Shown: piece by piece, positions 33,006 to 44,829 of the stretch
How the letters are laid out: every line of letters starts with the position of its first letter
How positions within the stretch are numbered: position 1 is the first letter of the stretch
NCBI GenBank assembly: GCA_025667525.1
Contig: CM046878.1
Span: forward strand, 97,603,237-97,667,236
Length of the DNA stretch: 64,000 nucleotides
Direction of reading: 5' to 3'
DNA from: Glebionis coronaria
Lineage: Eukaryota > Streptophyta > Magnoliopsida > Asterales > Asteraceae
Position numbers and translations under genes: made by a program
Notes under the pieces: generated by a model
What the model was told of the DNA's origin: nothing
Database searches by the model: none
Seen by the model: the letters and a program-made list of their open reading frames with translations, nothing else

Positions 33006-35637
33006 GTTGTTGCAAACTTTAAAGCTCGTTGTCTTGAGAGTTCTTTCATGGTTCCTTTCATGACTTGTGATCTTGGATCTTTGATCTTTACCTTGTCTTG
33101 ATCTTTAAACTTTGCCAACTTGTGTTCTTGTGTCTTTTCCCACATACTCATAGTTTGCGTTGTCTTGAAAGCTTGTTAACAATCTCCATTGATAATCAGA
33201 GTAGCGGAAGTCTTTGTCTTTAGATGTTCTTGAGCTTTCTTCTTTTACATGAGCATCTGGTCTTGAATTACGACTCTTGAGGTTGCGCCACCATTTGCAT
33301 TCCTCCGTTTTCCCGTTATACAGTACGAATACTGTACCTGTGATTAGGTAAGTTCAAAGAACTTCCTTGACAGGGTTTCTGGCTATGGTAGCCGTTCTCA
33401 ATACTTGAATATATCGAAAGATAATTCATAGTAAGGAGTGAATCATGCAGTTCCATTCTGCTGATTAAGTCTTGAATTCAATTTCATGGAACAAGTTTGA
33501 ATCAATTAAGAATCAAACCATTGTTGCTTTCCAGTTGAAACAAGTTTGATTCATATAGAATCTTACAAGTTACCTACCGCAGTGCTGTTTGATGATGACA
33601 CTGGAAGGATTTCTATTCATCACTGTAAATACTAATAAGTATTCCTCGGAATGTTCTGGCAAGATCATAAAGATATTGCGTAGATACTTGGAACGAGTTT
33701 GAATCAAAACAGAATTAAACCACTGTTGCTTTCTAGTTAGCATATGTTTAATTCAAGTGAATCTTACATATGACCTACCGCAGTGCTGTTTGAAGTTAAC
33801 ACTGGAAGGATTTCCATTCATCACTGTGAATACTAAAGAGTATCACTCTGAATGTTCTGGCAATATCACAAGGATAGAGCATAGGACTCTATAAATTATC
33901 GCTTGTGTTCTAATGATGAACAACAATTGATATATGGAAAAAGTGTCCTAATGAGACTTTTTATGAATCACGTTGGCTCTAGACTCTATAAGTGCACGTT
34001 TATTTGGTGATCGGAGGCTGGAGCAGACTGCCACCTATTCAATATCTACTATCTCGAAGTGAGAAAGTTGATAGACATGAGTTGAACTCCGTGACAATAA
34101 AACAAACTTCTTTTGAGAGAAGCTTGAGTAGGCTGGGAAGGGTTTTGCTTTGCATCACTGGGTCCATGATGCTTTGTCTTTAATACCAGAAATCAACGTG
34201 TTTCTGATAGTAGATGTATTGACCCGGTTTCTGCCTAAGTTGTATGGAGGGTTATTTTCTTTTCACCCTTTATCCTTACATTTCTTTTTCATTCTTCAAC
34301 CCCTTTAATGCTTACCAAGACGTCATAACTAGCACTTTGTTGTGATTGTTCCAGTGCTAGCTTAAGTCATTGGTCGGCGTTATTCCCGTACACTAAACTG
34401 CTCCACCTTTCCTAAGGACTTCTAAGTTCTAATGGATTGTCCCTAGGAAGATCCCTCCGGTTCTGGTTGGATCATAGGACGAATGCCTAACCACCCTTTG
34501 ACACCAATACCATCGTGAGTTAATGTGATGAAGGGTATAGATATCATAACCAGAAAAACCAATTGAAAATGCAATCAAGATGTTTATGTAAGCAATGTTT
34601 ATACCTTGAGAGTTTTCTATATCACCATGACGCTCGCCCTACATATGTGCATCATAAAATGAAAGGTTTTTGCATATATTAGGAAGAGAAAGCACTTATA
34701 TCAAAGATCTTATCCAAGATGACACATTTTAAACACATTATAATCACTATTCTCCCCCTCAAAATGTGCATGTGATAGAAATTTTTGTGAAACTAGTGAT
34801 GAAACATGGAGAGAATAATGTTGCATTAAAGTTTGTACTCCCCCTCGAAAAGAAATTCTAGTTAAAATAGGGGAGTGTATGAGTACACAGTTTTGAAATA
34901 CCTTGAAAAAATTGTGCTCAAACCCGAGAAAACTGAATTTCCCGTTGTTGAGGAAAAATGTACATAAATGAACATTTTCCTTGAGTTCATGAGCTTAAAA
35001 CTTTGAATGTTTTAATATAAGTCCATGACCGAGAAAAATTAATTTCCCGTTGATGAGGATAAGTCATATACTTTCCTTTCTTTGGGGACGGGGTTATAGT
35101 CTGACATGTGACTATAAGCCATTATGTTGAGCTCAAAACATTGAATGTTTTGTGACAAGCTCAACCCGTGATAGATTGCTCTACCTATTATTAGGATAAG
35201 TTATCTTTAAAGATACACTCTCCTTTATTTGAAGTTCGAGTTACAGTCTGACTAACTGTAAGTCGTTTACATGAGCTTAAAAACTTTGAATGTTTTTAAC
35301 GAAAGCTCATGACCGAGAAAGTTTTATTTTCTCGTTGTTAAGGATAAGCTATCATCTGTGATAAGCTTTCCTTTCTTTGAGGCACGCGTCACAATCTTAA
35401 GTAATTGCAAATCATTTGAAGAAAATAGAAATGACATGTTTTGAAAACATTTGAACTTTCATTCGAGCTTTATGTACACACCCGTGTCGTTCTTGAGCGA
35501 CATTTCTAGGTACGTCCATATTATCGAGACTGAAAGACATGTCGAGAAGAATATTTTTGGAATTTTTAAAGATTTTTTTTTAATTTTGTATTTTGATTTT
35601 ATATAGATATATACATTTTATTGTATTTTTGGATTTT
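33006..35637 (-). other. 3' non-coding domain of C3
   Basis: No gene. The left half (to about 34840) matches the 200-bp unit domain of C2 and C4. The right half (about 34840-35570) carries PPT-like tracts (34750, 34838) and about four units starting cccgaga or accgaga. Their hairpins include GTTGAGCT/AGCTCAAC (35126-35133, 35158-35165) and CATGAGCTT/AAGCTCATG (35270-35278, 35303-35311), each with a second inner AAAAC/GTTTT stem. A T-rich stretch near 35570 corresponds to the C1 sequence next to its 27-bp repeat. Confidence 0.65.
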
Positions 35638-38600
35638 TCAAGTTTTTTGGAAATAATCAAAAATAGACTTTTGTACAGCAGAAGAAGGTGATATCGAATG
35701 TACAGAGTTGGAACCCTTTGAAGAAATGGATTCAGAATCCGTTGTTGTACCTGCAATGACAGAAGAAGAGTTTGCACAAATACTAGTGTTAGGAGTAACA
35801 AATGCATTTTCTACATTCAGAACACTCGCATTAGTGCTGGAGCAGGTGTCATCACTCTTCTCGATGAGAATCCACTTAAGACCAACTTCCTTGAAGATCC
35901 TACCCGTTGGTTTCCACTGAAGACTAGATCTAGGAGTAGTGTTCTCTTGCACAGCGGAAGACTTCTTAGGAGAGAAACTAGTTCCTGCATTGATCCGCCT
36001 TGAATATTTCTTGTCATTTTTGTTCTATGTGACGGGTGTGAATCTCCTTGTTATCTTATGGGATTCGGCATTCTTTCTCTGTGAGAAGGCACGAGAGTTT
36101 ACCGCATAGAGGTATTGCAGAATGCAATGAGCATGGTTTCCATGGTGAATGACCTTTTTGCACGTGGGGCTTACATGGAGTTTGGGATTCTCAAAGGTCC
36201 TTGTGTACCTAGGTTTTGCTGTCCATTCAGGCACCTTGTTCGATACACGACTACTCATTGGTGTTTGCCAATTCCTAGGTTGCTGGAAAGGGATCCCAGG
36301 TTTTAGTTGACTACCATTGTGAGTGTGTTGAACTCTAGCAGTTGTTTGTTTACTAGGTGGTGAATACACAGGGTTTACTTTCGGAGTGTTCTCTTTTTGT
36401 ATACCCTTCCCTAGATTGTTGGTTTGAACAACGTCATTTGACCCTTTAGATTCCTTTGTGGGCATAAGAGTCACATGCTTGGGAGTACTCTTAGGAGTAG
36501 TGCAGGGTGCATTCGCATGGTTGTGTGTAGCAAAAGTGGGTTTTCTAAATGGTGGAACATAGGGTGATATGGCTGGTTTTGGAACAGTTGATTGCACATC
36601 GGTATTAGGAGGTAACCTAGAAACATTAGAAGGCGGTTTTACTAAGATGGATGGCTTTGGTACTTTGTACGCATTGGGTTGTCTAGCAACAGATTTTACA
36701 ACCTTAGGTTGCACAACAAGTTTCTTCAACTCAGCAATCGCGATGTCTTTGTCTTGCAGCTGAGCTTTCAAATTAGAAATTTCCCCTCTCTTTTCGTTCA
36801 ATTCGCGAAATGATTCAGAGAATTTTACTTGTAAATTACTGTCATCTGGAACTTTTCCAACTTTGTTTTGCAAAGCAAGTTCAAGAGAATGACAATGTGT
36901 ATGAAGAAAATCATATCGGTGTTGAAGAATCATAAACTCTTTTTGATTAACATTTGTTGAAGGCTCAATATTACCACGTTCACCTTCGAACTCAGCTTGC
37001 AATCGTTCGATTGTTTGTTGCATGTCATTGTAAGATTTATCATACGAAAGTTTGTCAGCCTTACATTCATCACATTTTTTGACATATTTATTCCATAGAT
37101 CAGTGAATTCGTTATCCTTTGTAATGACATAAGACTCCATTTTCTCTTTCGTACGATCAAGCTCATTTTGGAGGGTTTCATTGTTTGCCACAGAGTTGTT
37201 TACCGCAACGGGGTTACTATCCACACAATCACTACTATCACTTGCTTTCGAGAGACATGCAAGGTCGCTTTCTAAAACGTTAATTATATCAAGAGATGCA
37301 TCAGCCTCCTTCGCCAAAGATTTAAAGTCTTCAACAAAGTTGGCTAGTTCTTTTAGAAAAGAGTTTTCAAGATTGCTCATCCTAGCATCAACTTGATTAA
37401 TCAGCGGATTAATTTCTACTCTAATGAATTTTTGGACCTCAGTCTGAATGGGTGAAGTGAAGTTTCCTCCAGTCATTTTGGCGTTAACAACTCGTTTGAG
37501 AATGACAAAATTATCTTTGAGCTCGTTTAGAAATCGGCGTGTGATACTCGGTTTAGGAGGGTTATCAGACAATTCCTCACTTGGTAGCAGAAGCATTTCA
37601 GTACTCGTTTTAGACCGAACAAAAACAGTTGGAGGATTTACTTTCAGATAATAAACGGATGTCACTTATTTATTTAGTTTTTGCATTTTTAAACGAGTCT
37701 GTACAGCAAGTTTAGTAGTTTCCTCAGAATCATGCACACTAGGAGGATCATGCTCATCAGACAAGAGCACACTACCATTATATAAAGTTTGATTTATGGC
37801 CTAAACTTGCTTAAGATATTCGGGATTGGGAGGAAGAGGACAACCTAAATCCATTTTGTAACGGGTGTAATTTTTCTCATTCACTTTTGGTGCGAGCATA
37901 TTTATCGTCTGCATAGTTTGGCCACGTTTTACCAAAAGGTTGTCTATTTCCCTAATCCTATCCTGAGCTTTGCAAAAATCCTCAAGAATCCCATCTTCTC
38001 GAATTTTGAAATCATGTTTCAGCTGTTTTCATTCTTCTTTTAAATCTAAAATAATAGATTTTTCCAGTTGAAAGCTATTTATTAAGAGAGGTGATTTCAT
38101 CATTCAATTCGCTTATCTTTTTAGCACTACGTAAATGTAAGGCATTTAATTTATGAGTTGTGCATTTTTTGTGATAAACCGATGTAGCATGAGCTTGTTC
38201 CAGATCCTTAATTTTAGCATGATGGATTTCAAAGCTTTTCTCCCTTTCCTTATATCCCGCAAGTTCAGTGGTCAGTTTAACATTAGTTTCTATAAACTTA
38301 TTATTAACCACATTCGCATGAGCAACATCCTTGGCAAGCTTATAAAATAATGATTTATAATACGCATGTGTCTCGGCAGGAAGGGTTGTAGGTTGGGCTA
38401 CTTGATCTACACTAAGGTCCACACTGGGCGCATTAGAAATAATATTGCTATTATTTGTTTGATCCCCGTGTGTCTCAGTGGAAGGCTCAAGTGACTCAGT
38501 ATACTCTTCCTCCTGATTAGACATATTATATAACTCATTATCATTGAGACGTGGGTGTACCTCAAATGAACCGTCTGAATCATACACAGGAGCTCTGTCA

Positions 38601-38851
38601 GCCTGAATTACCGATGTTGATGCTTGCTGCGAATTAGCCATCAAGATGGAGTTGGTAGTCACCTCTTCTTCCTCATCATATGCTGCTGTAGATGCCATGA
38701 GATCAAACTCTTCAGTTAGAAGTGGAATTCCTGCTTCTTCCTTTTGTGCTATAAGAAGCTGAGACTTGAGATGGGCAGCATTCCTCTTTTTTCTTGCATG
38801 GCTATCACGATGCTCAATACCCGCAACATCACTATCTTGTTGATACGTCAT
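35638..38851 (-). pseudogene. Gag-extension-like protein of C3, no Pol, broken
   Basis: From 38851 the frame reads a region around LLIAQKEEAGIPLLTEEFDLM and QASTSVIQADRAPVYDSDGS, which I recognise from the Copia Gag extension of Asteraceae. It continues through a long coiled-coil-like part in another frame (36025-37665, e.g. VDARMSNLENSFLKELANFV). There are stops near 37800 and 38035, a frame change near 38075-37680, and a TAG at 36025-36027. After the TAG the same frame continues to 35638 with LQWKPTGRIFKEVGLKW. A Cys/His remnant (CKKVIHHGNHAHC) lies just before. No CCHC knuckle, protease or RT is found. It corresponds to the extension alone, detached from Gag and Pol. Confidence 0.8.
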
Positions 38852-39243
38852 AGTAGAAATCGTGTGAAAGACAGGATCTCAATTCGTAGAAAGCGTGTTT
38901 TGGAGTCTCAACAAAATCAAACTTTGCCGAAATTTTCCAGCCCGACAAAAAAGACCTCAGTCCGATATAACATAACCGAAAAAATTTTGAATTACCAAAT
39001 TTTGAATTCAAGTTAGAAATAGCCAATAACTAGTAGGGAAAAATTTTGAAAAAGGAAAAATTTGGACAAAAATAAAACCGAAAAATGGCATAAAACTTTG
39101 AATTTTGCTCCGAAAATTTGAATTTTTGGTCGAAAAATTTTCCGCATCGCCAAAATTGAAATCGAAGCTTAAATGGCCTAAAAATAGTCGAGGAAAAAAT
39201 AAATTTTACTTGGGGTTTCCCGCCAAAAAACTCGAACAAAATA
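38852..39243 (-). other. Leader-side sequence of C3 up to the S5 insertion
   Basis: AT-rich non-coding sequence with repeated aaaattttga and ccgaaaattt blocks. It sits where the other Copia elements carry their leader minisatellite and may be a diverged counterpart. It ends at aaata, the candidate 5-bp target of S5 (39239-39243). Confidence 0.5.
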
Positions 39244-40170
39244 TGTTCCGGGACTAGTCTAGATAGTGGCTAAGTCTGAAAAATACTCGAACTAAATATT
39301 TGAAAGTCCCTTAATATAACAATTGTCGAAACTATAACTCGTATAAACACTAAAACACAACGAAATACTTTTCAAACGCGTAATGCTTTATTAACTATCA
39401 TAAACAAAGTATTACAAAGTGCTCTGAATACACCCATTGAATGACAATAAGAATTGAACCCTAGAACAAGTAAACTTGATTCGAGACTCAAGTTTACAAG
39501 GGAACATATGAGACGCTGGTAGACAGCTGAGGGCTCAGTGGTTCCAAAGAGAGAAAGAACTTAGATAATTTATCCAAACACAAGGGTTGCATTAACTCTT
39601 CTTTCTCACTCCTATTTATTGTGGTACGAGGTTACTTCCTTAGTGGGAGTAGTTGATACGTGTCATCTTCTGAATGGAAGAGTACAACGTATTAAATGCA
39701 TGTCCAAACCGAGACATACCTTTAAACAACTATAGGTGAACAGTTCTGCCAACTGTTCACCTTTTGTCCTACTAGGTCGTACCAGGCTCTATCTTGAATC
39801 TCTTGTTTTGTACTGCTCAAAACACTTGGTAGACTCTCCCGCCTAAACTATAAAGGTTTTGACAAGATTTGCTTGTATCAGACTTCTAGGGTTCTTAAGT
39901 GATCTCTGAGTATTGACAACTCAGAGATCCTTGAACACCAGCACATTCCTTCTACATCCCAGCTATTCATAATCGCTGGTAAGTATGACTTCAGATTGTC
40001 TTCGACTTCTCTGACGTTGTATTTGACTTGAATGTTCCTGGTGTGCCAGCTAAGGCTTTGCCTTCCGCTGGTCTGGTCTCTATCGCTGGTCCTCTCAGCG
40101 ATCAGTAACACTTAGTCTGTTTTAAACAAATCTAGATTGGGCCATAGTTAAAACTTTCATTGGCCCAACA
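39244..40170 (-). repeat. 3' LTR of S5 (927 bp)
   Basis: Ends TGTTGGGCC...CCGGAACA in element sense. It contains several perfect inverted repeats: AGGTGAACAGTT/AACTGTTCACCT (39734-39745, 39751-39762), GATCTCTGAGT/ACTCAGAGATC (39901-39911, 39919-39929), ATCGCTG/CAGCGAT (40082-40088, 40096-40102) and GGGCCA/TGGCCC at the U3 start. A TATA-like CAATAAATA is at 39611-39619 (minus). The border at 39244 is inferred from TG...CA ends because the second LTR is not visible. Confidence 0.82.
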
Positions 40171-40184
40171 ATATCCCCCTATTT
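40171..40184 (-). promoter_or_regulatory. PPT of S5
   Basis: AAATAGGGGGATAT in RNA sense lies directly before the TGTTGGGCC start of U3. It primes plus-strand synthesis. Confidence 0.85.
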
Positions 40185-40518
40185 GTTTGTAAATTATACT
40201 AAGTCTAAAATTATTGTAAGTGAGTACATAACTTCTTCTTACACATAATTTAACAAACATACCTCAGAGTTTTATTAAACATAAAGAACCTAGTCTATTA
40301 CAAGGACACCCAATTGTGTAAAATAAAACAAAATAAAAGGTTCTTCAGCGATCAAGGCCTTGGTCACAGTTTCTCTAAGCTTCAACTTTGTCACTCCTAG
40401 AGTTAATGATCAACTCAACTTCAAACTCAAAATCATCAGTTAATTTGCAGTTCCTTAGGATGCCCTGTTTGAGTCTGATGGGTTGGATAGTTGAGGCCAG
40501 ATGAAGTTCATTCATCCT
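40185..40518 (-). other. Non-coding stretch between S5 accessory ORF and PPT
   Basis: About 330 bp without an ORF or repeat that I recognise. Confidence 0.6.
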
Positions 40519-41920
40519 CTAAAAGCAATACTCACAATTTCCATTCATAAAGACCATTCTTGTATCTGGTTCTGAGTAAACTTGGCCACCCACTGGCTTA
40601 GTGATCTCGTTAAGAAGTACAAGGTTTCTGTACATTCCATCTACCACAACATTCTCAGTGACCAACTTCTCTACCAGAGGCCCCATTTGGGTTTTCCTTT
40701 TTCTTTGTCCTTGAGATGATTGTTGTTGTGATAGTTGAGGAGGCAGAGGTACCTTCAGCTTTTTGGCAGTGTCTCTTACCCAATTCAGCTTAGCTTGAAT
40801 GTTTTTCATCATTTGGGCAGCACCAGGCCCAGTCTTCTTTCGGAGAAGAGACAACATTTCTAACCATTCAGAGAGGCCCAGATCTCTGAGTTTAAAGTCA
40901 CTGAAGACTTTGTAGTTGGTTATTTGATTTTCTCTGTATAAGGTCATCACTAATCTTTTGTCTTTGTCATTGTAACATGTGTATTTGGTGATTTGACCGG
41001 GCTCTTCTCTTTGGTCCACTATTCTCTCATATTCCGTTTGAAGGTTGCTCCTTTTGAATTCAAGTTCTTTGAGCTTATTCAGCTGAGCTTCCTTTACAGC
41101 TGAAGAGAGTAGTTTGTTCAGAGCTTATTTCCTCTTGATTTCAGCAGCTCTAATGTTTGCTAAACTCTTTTGTTCCAAGATTTGAGCCTTTTCCTGCTCT
41201 GGGGTTAGTGGTGGTTCATTAGCACTTTTAAATTTGTTCAAGTCAGAGTGCCTAGTTGTGGATCCACCTTCTTTTTGGAGAGAGTGCAGGGTTGTTTCAT
41301 GCACCTCAGTGGCAATACCTTTTCCCTTGTCCTGTGCCACCTCAGTGATGGGGTTGAAGGATCTGATGGGTTTTGGTGTTGGAATCTCTGTTGAGGGTTG
41401 TTTAAGTGATTTCTCCCCCTTAGGTGGAGCAGTATCTTCTTCTTCTTCAGAGGTAGAGGTAGCTGAATTCTACCCCTCAGGCATAGCGCCGACAGAAGTT
41501 GTGCCTGATCCAGGTTTGAGGAAATTAACAAATTCTTGATGGACAAATAGATATATTTCTTTAAGTTCTTCTTGTAATAGCTCCTGAAGAAGTTGCCTGA
41601 AAGACTCAGATGCCTTGGCAATAGCAGCAACATTGGCTTTGACACCTGCTGTGAGGACTGATGGCATGTATTGCTGAAGACTCCACAGATGAAGTTAGTG
41701 AAGTCTCTAGGGTTGTGGTGAGTTCCTCAGCAGCATGAGTGAGTGTTTGTAGTTCAGAGAGGATGACATCATTTGTGACTTTCGGCTTGGTGATACTGAT
41801 GTCTCCCCTCCTAACCCAGAGTTCCTCAGCGACTAGTTCCTGAACATCTTTCATTCTAGGAACATGGACAGGCTTGAGGTGTTGCAAATGTTCTAAGTGT
41901 TTCATTGCCCCCAGTTCCAT
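40519..41920 (-). pseudogene. C-terminal part of the S5 accessory protein, broken
   Basis: From 41667 to 40519 one frame is nearly continuous, interrupted by stops near 41467 and 41122. It starts MPSVLTAGVKANVAA, passes through an acidic EEEEDTAPPKGEK segment and a charged coiled-coil-like part, and ends in a block with VMTLYRENQITNYKVF and LGLSEWLEMLSLLRKKTG. The 41606-41920 frame (VHVPRMKDVQELVAEELW) precedes it after a frameshift. From memory, similar blocks occur near the C terminus of accessory proteins of Asteraceae Copia elements. No enzymatic motif is seen. More decayed sequence continues to about 42230. Confidence 0.65.
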
Positions 41921-42249
41921 GACGTTTGGAAAAGTGGGGAAGAGAACTGGGGTTGGTGTACGGAGCCTCTGGTCCCTTAGCTTCTTGGCAGCTAGTTCCT
42001 AAACATTTGCCATAGATGGGAAGGGAATGGGCTTCAATTCAGATGTGACTTGGTCATCATCAGCATCCATATCAGCATAATCAGAAATGGTAAGGTCATC
42101 TTCAATGATAAAGACCTCATCTTCTGGCATGGATTCAATGTTTGACAAGGCATCCAGATCAATGTGAGAGGCATCAACATTATCGTCACCAGCAATGGAA
42201 TAAGCCTCATCATTCTGTTGTTCTTCATGAAGATTATGAGCCAGTTATG

Positions 42250-42330
42250 ACATTTTTTAGTAACCAGTGTGAAATAAATATGAAGTTATAGATCGCCATT
42301 CGCTACCCCTAGGAAAGCTGGGTGTGATTA
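42250..42330. repeat. Part of the S5 PPT-like tandem array (left of C4)
   Basis: The block gatcgccattcgctacccct and the following gctgggtgtgatta match the units at 60300-60660. C4 inserted inside this array, duplicating GATTA (42326-42330). Confidence 0.9.
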
Positions 42331-42629
42331 TGTAGAACAATGATAATCTTTGTATTTCAAGAGGCTTGATGTTTTCTAGAGAGAGAAACTTAGAGAGAGA
42401 AGTGAAAGAAACTATGTGTAATATTATGAGAAAATGAAACAACCAACACCTCTTTCCATGGTGGAAAGAGGTTTATATACTCAAGTCCTTAATGGACTTG
42501 GGCCTCCGGCCCATGAACATGCTCATGGGTTGGGCTTAACATAAATATAACTTAAACATTACTACGAGCCTATAACTATATTGTTGGAGTGACCGAGACT
42601 TTCTTTATAGGTAAAACGTATTTCCAACA
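42331..42629 (-). repeat. 3' LTR of C4 (299 bp)
   Basis: Starts TGTTGGAAATACG and ends TTCTACA in element sense. It is 293/299 identical to 59996-60294. The U3 palindrome is damaged here (ATAGGT instead of ATACGT). TATATAAACC is followed by CCTCTTTCC/GGAAAGAGG. Confidence 0.97.
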
Positions 42630-42644
42630 ATCTCCCCCAAAGGG
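42630..42644 (-). promoter_or_regulatory. PPT of C4 bracketed by an 11-bp inverted repeat
   Basis: CCCTTTGGGGGAGAT in RNA sense lies next to U3. TTGGAGTGACC (42584-42594, inside the LTR) pairs perfectly with GGTCACTCCAA (42646-42656, inside the interior), so the PPT and U3 start lie in the loop. Confidence 0.9.
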
Positions 42645-44829
42645 AGGTCACTCCAAATTTACAAAGTCCTAATCTAGCATGTTAGATCTTGTTCTTGAGC
42701 TCATAGTCCACTTTCTCTTTCTTTCTTTAATTTTCTTCTTTTTGTGAATATGTGTTTAATAATATCAGCCTTTTGCTTGGAACACGTTCTTTTGGCCTTT
42801 CACGTGCAGTCTTTATCTTCTTGTGATGTTCGCATCTTCGTGACTTCATGTCCCACACACTTATCCTTTGTTGAATTCTTGAAAGTTTCAGAGTCGATAC
42901 AGCGGAAGACTTTTAGGTCATACTTTCTTGAATTTGCAGAAGTATTTGATGCAGAAGGAATAAGTATGTGAGGACGTCTTCAACAGGTACACCGCACCGC
43001 CACCGTCTTCGAATTCAGCAACATAATAAGACACGAATAAAATGGCTTTGACATTTTATTCTAATTCGGTAGCATTTTACCTCCGGTCGGTGAAGACCGT
43101 TGGACGATATTAGATATCGTACCCGTGACGGATAGTTTCAATTAAGTAACTTCCTGACAGGATTTCGCGGTTAAACCCGTTCTCTTTATTCGACCGTCCA
43201 AAGCTGACTGCGAACATAAAGAGTGAATCATTTGGATTAAAAATCCTTATGATTCAAGCCGTCAATTCATGAAACCTGGAACAAGTGAATTTCAATTAAG
43301 ATTTTCACTATCATTGCTTTCCAGTTGTCACGAGCTTGATTCAATAGAATCTTGCTTGTCACCTACCAAGTGCTGTTTGATGTTAACACTAGAAGGATTT
43401 CCACTCGTCACTGTGAACACTAAAGAGTGTGACTCTTAGTGTTCTGGCAAGATCATACGATAATGCGTAGAGGCCTGGAACGAGTTTAAGATCAATTAAG
43501 AATTAAACTACTGTTTCTTTCCAGTTTTCTCAAGATTGGTTCTTAAAGAACCGCACGTGTCACCTACCATGAGCTTGTTTGATGTTGGCTCAAGCAGGAT
43601 TTCCATCTTCATTGTGTTACTTGCGTATCACTCGGATGTTCTGGCAATATTATAGGAATACTGCGTAGGACTCATAAAGATGTCTTACTTTTCACAGTGT
43701 ATGAAGAATCAAGGAATAAATGGAAAGTGTCCTAATGAGACTTTTGATGATCTCGTGGCTCTAGACTCGATAGTGCGTTTTGATTTAGTGAGCGATGGCT
43801 GGAGAGGATTGCCACCTTTTCAATATCAGTCTATTTGGAGTGAGTAGACCAATAGATAACGTGTTGAACTCCGCGTGATTAAAACAAATATCTTTTGAGA
43901 GATATTTGAGTTAGCTGGGGAGGGTTGTGCATTGCATCACTGGGTCCATGATGTCTATCTTCAATATCGAGAATCATTGAAAAAATGATCTCAATAGCAT
44001 ATGTATTGACCCGGTTTCTGCCTAAAGTTGTAAGGAGGACTTCTTTCTTTACACCCTTTATCTTTACAATTCTTTTTCATTCTTCAACCCCTTCAATGCT
44101 TACCAATACGTCATCATTAGCACCTTGTTGTGATTGTTCCAGTGCTAGCTTAAGTACTTGGTCGGCATTCAGATATGTTCACAATCATTCTCCATCTTTC
44201 CTAGGACTTCTAATTCTATCTAGGGAATTGTCCTTGGGAAGATTCCATCGGTTCTGATGAATCATTGGACTAATACCTATACCTACCACCCTTTTGTCAC
44301 CACATCCGTCGTAATTAAGTGTGTTTTGGGTAAGTATTGTCACCATGAAAAATCCTTGAAAAAATTCACTTAAAGCACTTGTGATATTATAACCAAAGTT
44401 TTTGTGCCTTAAGTGTTTTGATCATCAAAAACGCTCCCCCTTAACACGTGCATTACACATATTAAGTTGGTTTATCTTTTAAGCCTTTTTATTGTTTAGC
44501 CAAATATCATTAAGTCTCCTTAATCCCATTTTCTCCCCTTTCCAAAATGTTAACCATCAATATTTTGGATATTAATAGATTAACCGGTCTTTGGGTAATA
44601 AAATGAAAGATGTTGGCCAAAGAACATATTAATGCTCCCCCTCAAATTAATGAGGGTTAGTTGTAGTGCTTGAGTACGATATGTTTGAAAGATTTAGAAT
44701 CTCGAGAGAAATTCTTGAAAAATATCATACTTTTACACTACAACATGCCACAAAAGCTGATTATACAAAAATTAACATATTCACAATATATAGACATATG
44801 GAGTTGACCTGTTATAAGACGAACCATAA
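42645..44829 (-). other. 3' non-coding domain of C4
   Basis: No gene. Same layout as in C2 and C3, with diverged units of about 200 bp. A strong hairpin GAACACTAAAGAGT/ACTCTTAGTGTTC is at 43415-43428 with 43432-43444 (one bulge). PPT-like tracts are at about 44437 and 44637. CGGTC/GACCG and CGATAT/ATATCG stems occur near 43085-43125. Confidence 0.65.

Larger units (their letters stand above)
16579..39243 (-). mobile_element. C3: Pol-less Copia element, interrupted by C2 and cut by S5
   Basis: C3 consists of 16579-16624 plus 32566-39243; the 16625-32565 interval is C2. Right to left it has a leader (38852-39243), one Gag-extension-like pseudogene (35638-38851), a structured non-coding domain, a duplicated PPT and the 3' LTR split by C2. 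Its 5' LTR would lie beyond S5, outside the window. No integrase, RT or RNase H sequence is present between the coding remnant and the 3' LTR, so it is non-autonomous by structure and not merely through point decay. Confidence 0.8.

Noticed and set aside
40519..41019. Independent host gene (166-aa ORF)
   Set aside because: It continues the frame of upstream accessory-protein remnants of S5 and lies between its repeat array and PPT.
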